37,695 bases of DNA, taken from Branchiostoma floridae (lineage: Eukaryota; Chordata; Leptocardii; Amphioxiformes; Branchiostomatidae). A program made the translations under genes and the position numbers. Under the pieces are notes generated by a model, which saw only the letters and a list, made by a program, of their open reading frames with translations, was not told the origin of the DNA and searched no databases. Shown piece after piece: positions 1 through 11,559 of this stretch; the first letter of the stretch is position 1; every line of letters begins with the position of its first letter. Location: NCBI RefSeq assembly GCF_000003815.2, contig NC_049986.1, forward strand, positions 23,123,301-23,160,995, given 5' to 3'.

Positions 1-53
1 CCCATTGAGAGGGCTATACTCCCAAGGTGGATGTTAGGCTCGGAGTTCTGCCA

Positions 54-446
54 AAAAGTAGTTACTCAAGCAACTGGATATGGTTTTGGAAACAGTCAGA
101 CATTTCAACTACTATCCAGTAGCTTTTGTCAGTGACACTGAAGAGATCTTGTCGCAGAGGGTTTATACATCCTAGCTGGGAATTGATATGTAAAGGAGAT
201 CTAGTTAAAGAACAGGTTTATCCTAACTCAAATCAATATGCAAAGATGGTGGAAGACAATTTTTTTAAAAGGTAAGGCAACTTAATACTATGTTGATTCA
301 AATGAGTTAATTAGCTCCTGTTGTTTGAATCACAGGAGCTAAACCCAACAAAATCTCTTCAGTGTCACTGACAAAAACTACTGGATAGTAGTTGAAACAT
401 CTGACTTTTTCCAAAACCACATTCAGTTGCTTGAGTAACTACTTTT
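54..446. repeat. Imperfect long inverted repeat with hairpin loop
   Basis: Arms at about 54-148 and 353-446 are reverse complements with a few mismatches; both carry the segment reading CAACTACTATCCAGTAG on one strand and GTCAGTGACACTGAAGAG next to it. The loop between them holds a second small hairpin at about 312-341 (AGCTCCTGT paired with ACAGGAGCT). The structure suggests a fold-back or MITE-type element. No coding capacity and no clear target-site duplication were seen. Confidence 0.7.
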
Positions 447-601
447 TATTGTATCTTATTACCTGGATGTCTAACATACATCAACGTACCAGGCGTTGTT
501 TCAGACCTCTTAATTGTTACCATGTATCTTTATCAGGCTTCATGTTTTCAAGAACGAAAAGAAAATCTCACAAAAAAAGAAAGTCCAATACAGATGCCTA
601 T

Positions 602-1130
602 TAGTAAAATCGAGCTGAAACCTAACCTCTGCTTAGAGAGTGCAAAATGTTTGTTTTGCACATTACAAAAACATGTTTCTCAAAATACTAGACATTTTAC
701 TTACTAAAACAAAGTGAAACAGGAGCCTGGCCTTTCAGCCCAACTGTATCAACTAAACAGGAAGCCTGATACCAATGCACATGGGTAAAAGGAGGTATAA
801 AACAAGCTTAAGCCTAACCTCTGTTTGGACAGTGTAAGGCTATAAAACATGTTTCTGAAAACACCAAACTTTCTCTACACAGTAGCAAAGTGAAACAGGA
901 TCATAGCCTTTCAGTTCAACTCTTAATTAACTAAACAGGAAGCCTGATACAAATGCACGATTAAAAAGAGGCCTAAAACAAGCCAACCCTAACCTCTGCT
1001 TGGACAGTGCAAGGCAAAATGTATGTTTTATACAATACTTAAACATGTGTCTCAATATACATGACTTTTTCCCTACTGAAACAAAGTGAAACAGGAGCCT
1101 GGCCTTTCAGTTCATGTCTATTAACTAAGA
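602..1130. repeat. Tandem repeat, about 175-192 bp unit, three copies
   Basis: A block beginning CCTAACCTCTG starts at 621, 813 and 988. Each copy continues through an ACATGTTTCT motif to a segment reading AAAGTGAAACAGGA followed by CCTTTCAG. The copies have diverged by substitutions and small indels. No reading frame is conserved across them, so this looks like non-coding minisatellite DNA. Confidence 0.7.
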
Positions 1131-1333
1131 CCTCTCCACCTGTCATTGGGTAAATGTCAGTCCTAAATATTTGATGAAGTTGTGAAAGCACCCCTGGGAC
1201 GTTAGAGAAATGTCCTTCCACACAGGTACTGTAGGTAGGTGACATTTTAGGTCCGCTTCAGTGGAGCTCACGGTTGATTGAAGCATAAAACACGACCACC
1301 TGCTCCCCACTTACCAGTAAGGGCACTGCCCTT

Positions 1334-1588
1334 AGGCCACACCAGTTTGATTTGTTGGTTGTCAGAGTTTAGAAAAAATGCTCAATAACTGGAGAAGCAA
1401 AATGAAAACAATGAAAGCCCAAGGAAAAGGTTTATGCCTTGGTGTACTCAGTTTCATGAAGTAAATACAGTCATAGTCAAGTTTTTTCTCCCTGCCTGTT
1501 AATTTTAATTTTATGATATCCGCCTACAGTAGTACTACATTTTTACTTTAAAAAATCTGAGAACCAACGATTTAAATTGGTGTGGCCT
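1334..1588. mobile_element. MITE of the AGGCCACACC family, copy 1
   Basis: Left end AGGCCACACCAGTTTGATT and right end AAATTGGTGTGGCCT are inverted copies about 255 bp apart. The same ends, and similar inner sequence (a ...GCCTTGGTGTACTCAG... segment), recur elsewhere in the window. A further left end of this family starts at 1611 and a possible right end lies at about 2142, but the assembly gap makes that copy uncertain. Confidence 0.65.
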
Positions 1589-1697
1589 ATCCATAAAGGC
1601 CAATATTCGTAGGCCAAACCAATTTGATTCAATGGTTCTAGGACTTATCAAAATAGTCTGGAATAGAAGATCAACAGAGTAAGGACTGAGGAAAGTC

Positions 1698-1797
1698 NNN
1701 NNNNNNNNNNNNNNNNNNNNNNNNNNNNNNNNNNNNNNNNNNNNNNNNNNNNNNNNNNNNNNNNNNNNNNNNNNNNNNNNNNNNNNNNNNNNNNNNN
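1698..1797. other. Assembly gap (100 N)
   Basis: Run of exactly 100 N, the usual placeholder for a gap of unknown size. Nothing can be said about its content. Confidence 0.99.
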
Positions 1798-2478
1798 TCA
1801 AGTTAGGCATCTTCAAATTTTCCTTCCTGCTCTCTGTTTATATCTGTCCCCATGTTTAACTTTTTGTCATAAATGTATAAGAACTGAGGAAATGAATTCC
1901 TTTGGTTGTCGGACATTTTAAAGTAAAGTCTTAGCAAGAGGGCATCATGAACACAGAGGACTGTAGAAAAACTTGATCTTGACTATATTCACTACCAAGC
2001 ACTTTGTGAACCATTGTACAGACTTTTCCTTCTGACTCCAGATCTGTTTTCAGCTTGACTATCAAAAGACAAAAAATTCCAGTTCAGTATATTGAATATT
2101 TTGTTCAAATCTTAGAACCAACAAACAAAATTCAGGTGGCCTACACGCAATATGCCTTGTACTATTGTGTAAACAATGGAAACTAAATCACAAAGCCATC
2201 GAGCTGTGTTATCATAACCAGCCATTGTGTAATCTAAAGGGCAGTCAACGTTATTTTGAAAGTCACATGATACATTATCATTAACTGCACTGTACCATTT
2301 TTCTTTCAGCCAGACCTAGTGACTTGAGCTGACTCTATGCCCACCAGACAAGACATGCAGGCAAACCACAAGCATTCGTCTTCTTCTAAACTAAAAGCAA
2401 TGGCCTGAAGGAACAACAGTCTGCCTTACTCTATGTAATGCAGGATGTTTTAGTAAGTGCAAGAGGACATCCCAACAA

Positions 2479-4937
2479 ATGACAGCTCAACAACTCCTCT
2501 GCTACAACATGGATGCAACAGGAAAACAAAGAAATACTGTGACGTTGAAACACTTTCCCACATGTGTACTCCTTTTACCCTTCCTCTTTCTACCTGCCGC
2601 AAGAGGAGATTTGTTTGTGTCTCCGGGGGAGACGGTAACCATGACGACGGGTTCCAAACTGTTGCTGAGCTGCCGGTCAAACGGGACGACCCGACCGACG
2701 TGGTATGTCCATGGTGCTGAAATCCTTGCAGCCCAAAGCGGGTGGAACAGAAGGATTTACTCTGAAGTTTTGGAGTTGTCGGCTCGAACCACAACCCTGA
2801 AGATAGACGGTGTAGAAATAGGGGATGCAGGAAGGTATGTGTGCGAGGATGGAAACGATCAGAAGATTGTACGGTTGTATGTTGTTGCTGAAATTGTCAT
2901 GCAGGACACAAAACTTTCACAAAGCCTGAGGAAGGGCGAGGAAGGTGAAATCGTGTGCGTCGTCACCACGCAGAATCGTGTCAGGCCAACCGTCATTTGG
3001 TACAAAGATGGAGAAAGACTTGATACATCCTCTCCACAATACGAGCAGACACCAACAGGGGTTCTACGTGTGGCAAATGCTGGGAGTAATGACACGGGGA
3101 CCTATCGCTGCGAGGCGGTCATCCCATCAACAGGAATGTACAACTACGTCGACATCGAGGTGGACGTTGTAACGCCAGCCTGGACGTACCGTTGGTGGTT
3201 CATTCTCGTGACTGCGGCAGCAGGCGTGTTCATCGCAATAGTCTCCTTCGATCTGTGCTGGTTCATCAGTAAGCAGAAGAGGGCATGGCAGATCAGAAAG
3301 GATCGGATGTTTGCCGCGACGTGCCACCTCAGGGATGGGGTTGGGACCGAATCAGAGGAACACCTCATACTGAAGGGGTCCCAAACGGGTCTGTACAGCT
3401 ACGGTTCTTCGACTTACGGTGAACACAAGTTTGGAATCGAGGCGCCCTGGGACATTGGTCCAGACACGGACAGCCAGGAGCTTAAAGGTGTCGCAATCGC
3501 TGAGAGAGATTCTTCCATGGATGTTCAAGGTACCACAGACAGAGGTTTGTTTATTGTTTAGTTTTTTTGTTTTTGTTTATTTATTTTGCACTTTAAAAAT
3601 AAAAACAATAAGGACATGACAATTTAAAAGAAAACCTGAACAGTGCAAGGGTGGCCAAAAGCTTCTGCTTATGAGAAGGCCTTCCTTTACTATCTTTAAA
3701 GTTATTACAATTCATATAAATTCTTCTATTCTTCTATTCAGGTTCCTCTATGGACATTCACACGGTGCTGATATCAGCACCACCTCACAGTGAAGCAAGC
3801 ATCACAGACACAGACATCAAGCTGGTTGACAGCAGTGTGATGGCAAGTTCAGCAAACAGCTACAGCAATGACATAAGAAACAGCGTCTTACACTTGCAGC
3901 TAGACAGTCCGAGAAGCAGCGGATCCACCGATGATGGGAAGACGACTTCGGAGAGTAGCAGGGCCTATGTTCCTGCTCCTTACGTCACTGCGGCAACGGT
4001 CAAATCTCCAAGAAGCCCTGCAATCTCAGGGCATCATCGCCGAAAATCTTCAGGGGCCACTAAGATGGGGCTGTACCCTGGTAAGAAATCTAGCGACTCT
4101 ACAGATGAGATCGAAGTCAGTGCAAAAACCCAAAAGGCAAAGAACGACAATTACATCATGTCTTCTGTCATGGGGAGTGAAGCTTGGAGTAGAAAAGCTG
4201 TTCCTTCAGAGAGAAGGAAAATAAAATCTTCTGACAAAGATGAAGAAGACAGCTGGCCGCATATTAAGAGTCTTTCTCACTTGCCGGAGACTTCCTTACA
4301 GAAGGGGCACCTGGTACGGCAGAGCGAGGTGACGGAGGTTCCTCCGATCCTTCTGGAGATTTCGCAAAACATTCCAATGGAGGATGCCGAAAGGACACTG
4401 CCGATGTCGCCAAGGGCAACACAACTCAAAACTTTCCTCGACAGTTTAGATCAGGGCAGGAATCTACCTCCTCCTACTCCCCAAGAAGGGGGACGAAACA
4501 GAGAAACTACAGAAAGTCCAAGCAAAGTGAGACACAGTCCACCTCCCAGTGTTTTCACGGTTAGCGGTGAGTTACTTCCATCGCCTTCAGCGAAAATGAC
4601 AGTCCCGCAACTGCACGAGATAACCAAAATAACACCAACGCGTCAGAGGACCAACCTCTTTCTGTTGAGTCCCGAAAAGACGCCACCGCGGTCTAAGACA
4701 AGTCTACCGAAACTGCGTGAACTGAGCCAGAGGACCTCTAAGGGTCGGCAGAAGAGTCAGGAAGAACCACTACTCCCCGGTACGCAGCAACCAAAAGTTG
4801 AGTACTTTCGCCGCGCAGTGAGCCATCAGGAAGGGACACAGATGGAGACTCTACTGGGTCCGACGTACCCAAACTTTATTGCAGCGCCACCTACTGGAAT
4901 GGACTGGAAGTTCAAGTTTGACGAGACATACCTCTAA
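2479..4937 (+). CDS. Two-Ig-domain type I transmembrane protein
   Basis: Two exons: 2479-3529 and 3742-4937. The donor CAAG|GTACC and acceptor TATTCAG|GTTCC join in phase 1, giving ...SSMDVQGSSMDIHTV..., so the frame stays open for about 748 residues. Residues about 25-43 form a hydrophobic signal peptide ending AARG. Ig domain 1 (about 44-135) has its Cys pair in LLLSCRS and DAGRYVCED; Ig domain 2 (about 136-230) has EIVCVV, WYKDG and NDTGTYRCEA. A membrane segment (WWFILVTAAAGVFIAIVSF) is followed by a basic stop-transfer stretch and a roughly 490-residue tail rich in Ser, Pro and basic residues with no recognised domain. Met11 (2509) has the better start context and may be the true start. 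A good acceptor at 2308-2309 suggests an upstream 5'UTR exon. The family is the Ig superfamily; the ligand and role are unknown. Confidence 0.85.
3530..3741 (+). other. Intron of the Ig-domain gene
   Basis: GTACC donor and a CT-rich tract ending CTTCTATTCAG define a 212-bp phase-1 intron. Reading through instead gives a stop at 3559-3561 and would produce a receptor with a short tail. Retention would therefore switch between short-tail and long-tail forms; this is inference only. Confidence 0.8.
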
Positions 4938-5201
4938 AATGACTGAACAGTTTTTTGGCTCAGATGAAGGAAAACGCAAGGTGAAATTGGGAAAAACAAA
5001 CAAAAGGATGGAATCCATTGCTTGCAGTCATGGCTAAGAGAAATTGCATGTTATTGAACACCTTGACTGTAAATAATGTAAAATAGAACATTTTTACTGC
5101 ATATCTGAAAGAGACCATCAGTTTGTCAGGTGATCTTTAGGTAAACTATCTTAATATGTATTTTGTGACTAACCAAATATTATCACTGGTGAAAAGACTG
5201 C

Positions 5202-5207
5202 AATAAA
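5202..5207 (+). terminator. Poly(A) signal of the Ig-domain gene
   Basis: AATAAA lies about 265 bp downstream of the stop codon at 4935-4937, in an otherwise gene-free 3' region. It is the first canonical signal after the stop and gives a 3'UTR of typical length. Confidence 0.6.
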
Positions 5208-6189
5208 ATTGCACTGAATTATGTTGAACTTTCTTCAGTTGGAGGAATCGCTCCACTTAGCTGCTTTTACTGTAGATTCTACCAGCTTTGATTTGGACTT
5301 TTCTATAACAATATTTATTCATCGAGAGAACTTAACAGTGGCAAGACCTTTTAACTATTCTCCTGTTTTAAAAAGGGTGCTATAACGTAAGAGAAATGGG
5401 TGGCTAATTTAGGTTTGCATAGATGCTAACCTGTACAATAACTCCATAACTACCCATGCCAATATCTCTCATACGAAAAAATGTTTATGATTGTCAATCT
5501 ATATACAAGCTTGGACAGAATGTTAAACTGCATACATTGCTGATAATAAATATATCTAATTTTAGATCTTTTAGTGAAACTTTCACAGGTGAAAGATTGA
5601 TCGTATCAACAGCAATAATCAAATCAGCTTTATCATATAACCTATATCCTATATGTAAGGTGATCTATAAACTGGTTTGTATTATTTACAAAGCTAAAAC
5701 CGTCGTGAGTCAAACCATTATTCGGCGAAACAGTCTTTGAGGATGTGACCCAAAAGACACGCATTCATCTTACAAGTCAAAGTGTAGCGTGCATGTACGT
5801 AATGTTGTACGTAAGATTCTTAATGTACAAGCATGGTACAACCTTGACAATATGATACCATACCACATAATTCATATCCATCACATGCTTCAAAAAATGA
5901 TGTGCTAATATCATGCAATGGATTGGGAGTAAATATGATTTACAATAGTTTCGATCATAATAAAAATATTTGATTCATTAAAAGTACATATGAGTGTCAA
6001 ATATTGCGTTCATTGATACCGACTCTTCTGTATCTGTATCTGTATCTATATAGCCGGTATAACCGCCGTTCGGCGTAACACACCAGCTCTTAATTGTTTG
6101 ATACCAACAGTTTAAGACTGAAATTGCAGTCTTTCTCTTACTATTCATACTTTTTTCATTGACACTCTTTGATCAATCTTCTGCAAAAC
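5208..6189. other. Intergenic, AT-rich, no gene seen
   Basis: No open frame here has splice sites or recognisable family similarity. A short (TGTATC)n-type microsatellite lies at about 6030-6052, followed by a palindrome-prone stretch (GCCGGTATAACCGCC, then GTTCGGCGTAAC) that may be the edge of a dispersed repeat. No downstream exon of the laminin-like gene at 6364-10115 is visible here. Confidence 0.5.
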
Positions 6190-6320
6190 TCATCATCATC
6201 ATCGCGGGCTGCTTGCCCGGACCAGGTCCACTCTCTGCTTCCAAACGTGTCTGTCCCCCATGGCGTTCTCTAAGTCCTCAACCCGCAACCCCACATCACG
6301 AGCAAGCTGATCTTGGTCAG
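6190..6320 (-). mobile_element. Possible 3' end of a LINE retrotransposon
   Basis: Read on the minus strand, about 40 codons are open up to a TGA at 6199-6201. The frame ends with a W-K-x-R-V-x-L-V-R-A-S-S-P-R pattern, resembling the extreme C-terminus of many LINE reverse transcriptase ORFs. It is followed at once by a (TGA)n short repeat (6190-6201), as at LINE 3' ends. The similarity is from memory and the fragment is short, so an unrelated repeat is possible. Confidence 0.4.
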
Positions 6321-6363
6321 TATCAAAAAATTAAAAAGTATTGGTTTCTCAAACAGTTCCTAC

Positions 6364-8083
6364 CTCTGCACACGCCTCCCAGTGTGTCCCTCTCCTGTGT
6401 TCTCTCCATACTGAGGTAGTGAAAAGGCCTGCACTGGTCACATTTGTCCCCCTCTGTGTTGTCTGTACAGTTCTCACAGACCCCGTACCGCTTCTCTGTA
6501 TCATAGTAACAGCTGCTGGCGTGGCCATGGCAGCCACAGTCTGGATTGGGAAATGAGGAAATGAAAGAATGAATATTAAAAGGACCAAATGCAAATTACT
6601 TTTCGACACATCGTTCTGACAGACCCATAATTTCAGTAGCACTGCTGCTAGCGTTGCCATGGCAGCCACAGTCTGAATGGGAAGAAGGGAATGAAAGAAA
6701 GAATTTAAGGAATGGAACTGCACTGTTTAACATATACATTGTACACGTAGGTACAGTTCTCACACACTCCGTAACCCTTCTCAGAATCATCTAAGTAGCA
6801 GCTGTTAGCGTGGCCATGGCAGCCACAGTCTGGATTGGGAAGGAGGGAATGAAAGAAAGAATTTAAGGAAAGGAACTGCACTGTTTAACATAATGTTGGT
6901 ACAGTTCGAACAGACTCCATACCCCTTCCCAGCATCATAGTAACAGCTGCTAGCATGGCCATGGCAGCCACAGTCTGGATTGGGAAGGGGGGAATGAAAG
7001 AAAGAATTTAAGGAAAGGAACTGCACTGTTTAACATATACATTGTACATTCACATGTAGGTACAGTTCTCACAGACTCCATACCCTGGCTTCTCAACATC
7101 ATAGTAACTGCTGGCATGACCATGGCAGCTACAGTCTGGATTGGGAAATGAAAAAATAGGAAGGATCATTTTTGCATCATGATGTTATATAATGTCACTA
7201 AAGACCAATCTAAGGACAAAAAACACAACTTTCAGGACACTTTTATTATTAAAGAAAATAGGTCACCAGAATAGATCAGAAGAGACCTTTCCTAAAAAAT
7301 ACAGTCCTTTCACAAAACTTCTAAAATCACAAAAATTAACTCAGTAACCAACAAATGCTGGTAAACCATTGGTTTATTGGCACTTATAGTTTGTAGTCTT
7401 TTTAAGCCTCATACTGTATTGTTTTCTTACCTTCACAGACATTGGCTTGATCAGGAGTGCCCATCCTCCAGGGCCTGTTGTTGTACAGGGGTAGGCACTC
7501 CTCACAGTTCACTCCCCGGGTGTGGTGGGCACACTCGCACACATTCTCATTCTGGAGAAAGATAACAGTCAATTGGTTTTACACTTAAACATTGTGATAA
7601 CACAGAACTCAGAACACTGTAGACTTCATGCCTTCAACACTGGTCTTAAAGAGACCATTTTAACCACGTAGAAAATGATTGATAAAGGTAAGAAAACTTA
7701 AAATAAGAAATGATAGGCTTTTAATCCTGACAAAATCCATACTACTTTGTGATGTACAGGAACCAAGCTTAGAATGGACATACATGCATACATAGACTAA
7801 TATTGTCATACACATGCATGCATGTGCAGGCACACACACACACACAGACACAACAACCCACGCACACATGCACACACTCACAAAATGATTAACACACACA
7901 ACTACAAACACACATATTAAGACACACATACACACACTCCTAAAAGCACTGTGACACATACACACCCGCACACCCACTCACAGAAAATGTTTCTACTCAA
8001 TGTTAAAGTAATAACAGACAACATATTTGTACCAAAGAAAGACGAGACACAAGACCAACACACTCTGGACAGACACACACACT

Positions 8084-8121
<38 letters not shown>

Positions 8122-10115
8122 ATGGCGAAGTAATAACTGTACGCATATTACCTCTCCTGTACACTCTGCTGCATGCCCAAAGCAGGAACATTGACCCTTG
8201 ACCTCCCAGTCGGACACAGCGAAGAAGTCGGCCGTGTTGCCAGGCAACAGCATCAGCAGGCGCACGTCGGTCAGCATGTAGTGTCTGTACAGGGACTCGT
8301 CTGAGTAGAACGCATCAAAGTACTCCTGGGAGGGGTTGTACAGCACCTGGGTATGGGGGGAGATGGGGACCAGGGAAAATATTTTTAATGTAAATAGTCT
8401 GAAAAGAGTAGAATTCATTAAGGCCACTCCAATTTAATTTTTTTGCTTTTTTTTTTAAATTTTTTTTTGACTTGGATTTTAGAGAAAAATTCTTAACTCG
8501 AAAAACATAATGAAAACAAAGCCCGCAGACCCAGTTTATGCCTTGGTCCACTCAGCTGTATGATGTGAATACAGTCATATTCAAGTTTGATGCTTTTATC
8601 ATGTTAACTTAAAGTTTTTAAAATCTGAAAACCAGCAAATCAAATTGGTGTGGACTAAAGTACAGCAAAGTAGGATGTACATGGTAATTTAGAATGATTT
8701 GGCCTACTCAACTTGGCCCAACACCACAGTCAACTCGGCCAAACACAATTTGGCCAGGGCTAATAGGTAAGGGTTACAGATTAGGCCGAGCTGGCAGACA
8801 AAGAGCTGAAGCTGTTGTACACCTAGGCACAATCTAGTATGAAAATGTAAACATACAAAAGTCTATGGCATTTGTATAATATTGGCAGTGACTGACTTAG
8901 TCAGCCACAATGGCAGCTGACATCTTTCTCATAACCTAACAGAGCAGATTCTAACAAATCAATATCATATTGCCTCCGTTGGTCAACATCAACTATGATA
9001 AAATCCAAATCAATAGTTGCCTCTACATGTAGATCAAAGTACAAGGGCACAAAGAACATCAATAGTTAGGCCACACCAATTTAATTCCTAATGGTTCTCT
9101 GACAATTTGACATACTAAAATTCTAGCAAGAGGATGGTGAAAACAAAGGGCCAAGTGGGAAAACTTGCATCTGACTCTGTTCACTCCAATGAAACCATGT
9201 GCACCAAGGCCCTGACTTCCACCCAGACTCTGTTTCTTCTTGATATTTCAATCTAGCAACATTTTCTAAAATCGAGAACCAACATATTAAATTGGTGCGG
9301 TCTTATACTGCAACTGCAGAATATAAGAAGCAGTCAGTGCAAAATGCATTACCTAATCTGAAGCAAACAACAAAACAAACTTTTTAATCTTACCAGTTCC
9401 TGTTCTTGTACGTCTGCAGTCGACTCGTCCAGCACTTCACAAAAAGGAACAGATAAGTCCTGATCGTCAACCGTCGTTGGCACATCAGGAAAACTCAGCG
9501 AGCAATCTTTCGCAAAATACTGCAAGGGATACCAAAAGTCTCTACTAGAAGACACGTTGTCTGCATTTCTGGCCTCCACAATCATACTCTGTGGTTTCTT
9601 ACTTTTAAACGACACCAGCATGCTCTGGAACAAAAACTGGTCCTGTAGGCTGAGGGTCAATGTCACGTTAGTGTCACCATTTTCTGACTGCCACCAGGTG
9701 TTAAGGTTGGGTCTCACGTCAGAATAGTTCTGTCCTAATATCTCGACTGTTTCGATAAAACTGTCTTGTACGTAGCGAACGGGATGCGCGAGGTTTGGAT
9801 CCGAGGCGTTACATATCTCTGTCGTTCTCTGTATGAAGTTTGTTGTTTCATATTGCGATGGAGGGTCTCCGCAAGTCGAACTGGCATTCAGAGATCTACT
9901 GACAAACTGTTCTGCGGAGTTCAAATCTGGCAGGAGGTCCACAAATGGAGGATAGCATCCTTTAACATCCCCGCACTGCTGTGCAAATGTACTTTTAACG
10001 TTTAGAACGCAAACAACGAAGATGACGAAAAAGGTCATAGTTCTAAAATTGTTGCAAAGTGCCCACAAATTTCTGTGTCTTGGCATTGTCCTCAGTTCCA
10101 TCTTGGATGGGAAAT
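6364..10115 (-). CDS. Laminin N-terminal/laminin-EGF protein, 5' part (paralogue A)
   Basis: Exons on the minus strand: 10115-9394 (ATG at 10101), 8346-8152, 7551-7431 and 6540-6364, with consistent phases (0, 0, 1, 1) and GT/AG borders, giving about 400 codons. The product has a signal peptide ([18 protein letters not shown]). A laminin N-terminal domain follows (Cx[33 protein letters not shown]), then laminin-EGF repeat 1 ([11 protein letters not shown] to [14 protein letters not shown]) and repeat 2 ([14 protein letters not shown] to [10 protein letters not shown]). Family members are secreted matrix proteins or guidance cues such as laminin short arms and netrins. The last exon ends in a good donor (GCAGAG|GTAGG), but no further exon is seen down to the Ig gene. 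The gene is therefore broken, missing part of its sequence, or has a very short 3' end I cannot recognise. Start choice: ATG at 10101 has A at -3 and G at +4. Confidence 0.82.
6590..7140 (-). repeat. Tandem array of truncated laminin-EGF exon copies with acceptors
   Basis: Upstream (in transcription) of the intact exon 6540-6364 lie four partial copies with exon starts at 7135, 6974, 6829 and 6672, about 132-161 bp apart. Each has an AATCCAG or ATTCAG acceptor, then D-C-(G/S)-C-H-G, and stops matching after about 75 nt, around the N-C-T residues. The rest of the exon and the donor are missing, and shared intron-like sequence runs to the next acceptor. Copy 4 is frame-shifted and copy 1 meets a stop just after Y-M. 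These look like minisatellite units spanning a splice acceptor, not real exons. Confidence 0.85.
7820..8117. repeat. CA-rich microsatellite tract
   Basis: Dispersed ACAC runs from about 7820, ending in a pure (AC)n run at about 8085-8116, in the intron between laminin-like exons 2 and 3. The long minus-strand frames over it are Val/Cys low-complexity artefacts. Confidence 0.9.
8421..8656. mobile_element. MITE of the AGGCCACACC family, copy 2
   Basis: The left end AGGCCACTCCAATTTAATT pairs with the right end CAAATTGGTGTGGACT, 236 bp overall. The inner segment GCCTTGGTCCACTCAG resembles copy 1. It lies in the intron between laminin-like exons 1 and 2. Confidence 0.7.
9068..9304. mobile_element. 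MITE of the AGGCCACACC family, copy 3
   Basis: The left end AGGCCACACCAATTTAATT pairs with the right end AAATTGGTGCGGTCT, about 237 bp. The interior (AAAACTTGCATCTGAC) is shared with the copy at 18866-19092. It lies in the same intron as copy 2, less than 100 bp upstream of the donor of exon 1. Confidence 0.75.
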
Positions 10116-10819
10116 CTGGAGAATCACAGTCAGGCTGATCTTAGATGTAGTCATGCAAGTTTAGCTGAAAAGGGAACAACATTCGAGTAATTAACTTGTT
10201 GATATACTACATAGTGGAAATGTTATACTCAATATAGGTCTTTTAAGAATATTTACAATTTTGAAATCAACACAGTATACATTGTCATAAAGAAGGTATC
10301 ATAAATGTGACAGCTGCATGCACAGAATGATGTTCTATTAGTAATGCTATCAATAGCAATTAACTTTGTTAAATCTGTATTGGACAAGACATTACCAGAT
10401 TGTGAGACAGTGTACATACAATTTTGTACATTGTACATTTTATATCATAAACACACCAGCTTAACACTCAATAATAATTCTAGCCCTTGCCATACATACA
10501 TAATGTACATGTAGCGTTCACTTGCTTGAAAAGGAATTATAATATATGATTGAACAATTACTCAGTTGGTCATGGCCATAGAAATTTACGTCTCCTGCAA
10601 AAACTGCTTCTTTTCCCTCATGGAAATGTCTGAAAGGCTTGCTTTCACAAATAAAAGCAACTACCACCCTTTAGTATATGTAATGTCATCACCACAGGAA
10701 TTGTTGATGTACACATTGCGGCATGAAAAGGGTTTGATAAGTGCTTTTGTTGTCACCATAATGGATTTTTTGTGTCAGGGCCCAGGATGAATCCTCGAGG
10801 GACCAGCTGGAAACCCCTC

Positions 10820-11345
10820 CAGCAAAATGTCCCAACTGCTCTTTGTTCACTTTGCTTTTAGAAAACCCTGAACAATTAAGGTGTGCTACAGCTGCTCTTA
10901 CAACAACGCAGGGACATCTATGACAATTCTGAGGCCACTCTAATGTAGTTCCCTAGTTCTTGAATTAGGCAACATCATTAGTTAGTCCTTCAGCAACATG
11001 TCCCAACTGCTCTTTGTTCAAGTTTGCTTTTAGAAAACCCTGAACAATTAAGGTGTGCTACAGCTGCAGTTACAACAACACACTGTCAGGGACATCTACA
11101 ACATTTCAGAGGCCGCACCAATGTAGTTCTCTAGTTCTTGGATTAAGCCACACCAATTTAATTCCTTAGCCTTCCTAAAGTCTCAATTGAAAGTCTCTGA
11201 AAGCAAAATGTCCCAACTGCTCTTTGTTCACTTTGCTTTTAGAAAACCCTGAACAATTAAGGTGTGCTACAGCTGCTTTTAGAACAACACAGAGACACCT
11301 ATATGATGGCATCTCTAAAAGGCCACTCAAATAAAATTCCTTGGT
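10820..11345. repeat. Tandem repeat, three copies, 167-210 bp unit
   Basis: A segment starting ATGTCCCAACTGCTCTTTG and running through AACAATTAAGGTGTGCTAC begins at about 10827, 10998 and 11208. Each unit ends near a diverged AGGCC(A/G)C end of the MITE family described elsewhere, so the array may derive from a MITE edge. No conserved frame was seen. Confidence 0.75.
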
Positions 11346-11559
11346 CCTCGGATTAAAGAAAATAATCATTTTGAATCGGAATGTCAAAATAAAAACGGAT
11401 TCTGAAAGGAAAGCCTTGACCCTGGTGCACACAGTTCCAGGGAGCAAACAGAGGCAAATGCCAGCAACTTTCTTGCAAGCATTCTGTTTTCATGATGTCA
11501 TCTTTTTAAACCCTTGTATAAAACTGTCAGAAAACCAACAAATCCAGTGGATGTGGCCT
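11320..11559. mobile_element. MITE of the AGGCCACACC family, copy 4
   Basis: The left end AGGCCACTCAAATAAAATT and right end CCAGTGGATGTGGCCT are 240 bp apart. The interior (TTTTCATGATGTC) is shared with the copy at 26518-26732. It adjoins the three-copy tandem repeat. Confidence 0.6.

Noticed and set aside
3931-4224. 97-codon frame overlapping exon 2 of the Ig gene
   Set aside because: It is a shadow frame inside the well-supported tail-coding exon.
6590-7140. Four extra laminin-EGF repeats in gene A
   Set aside because: None of the copies has the second half of the EGF unit or a donor, and one is frame-shifted. They cannot add domains to the protein.
7660-8120. Cys/Val-rich minus-strand frames
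   Set aside because: Low-complexity translation of a CA microsatellite within an intron.
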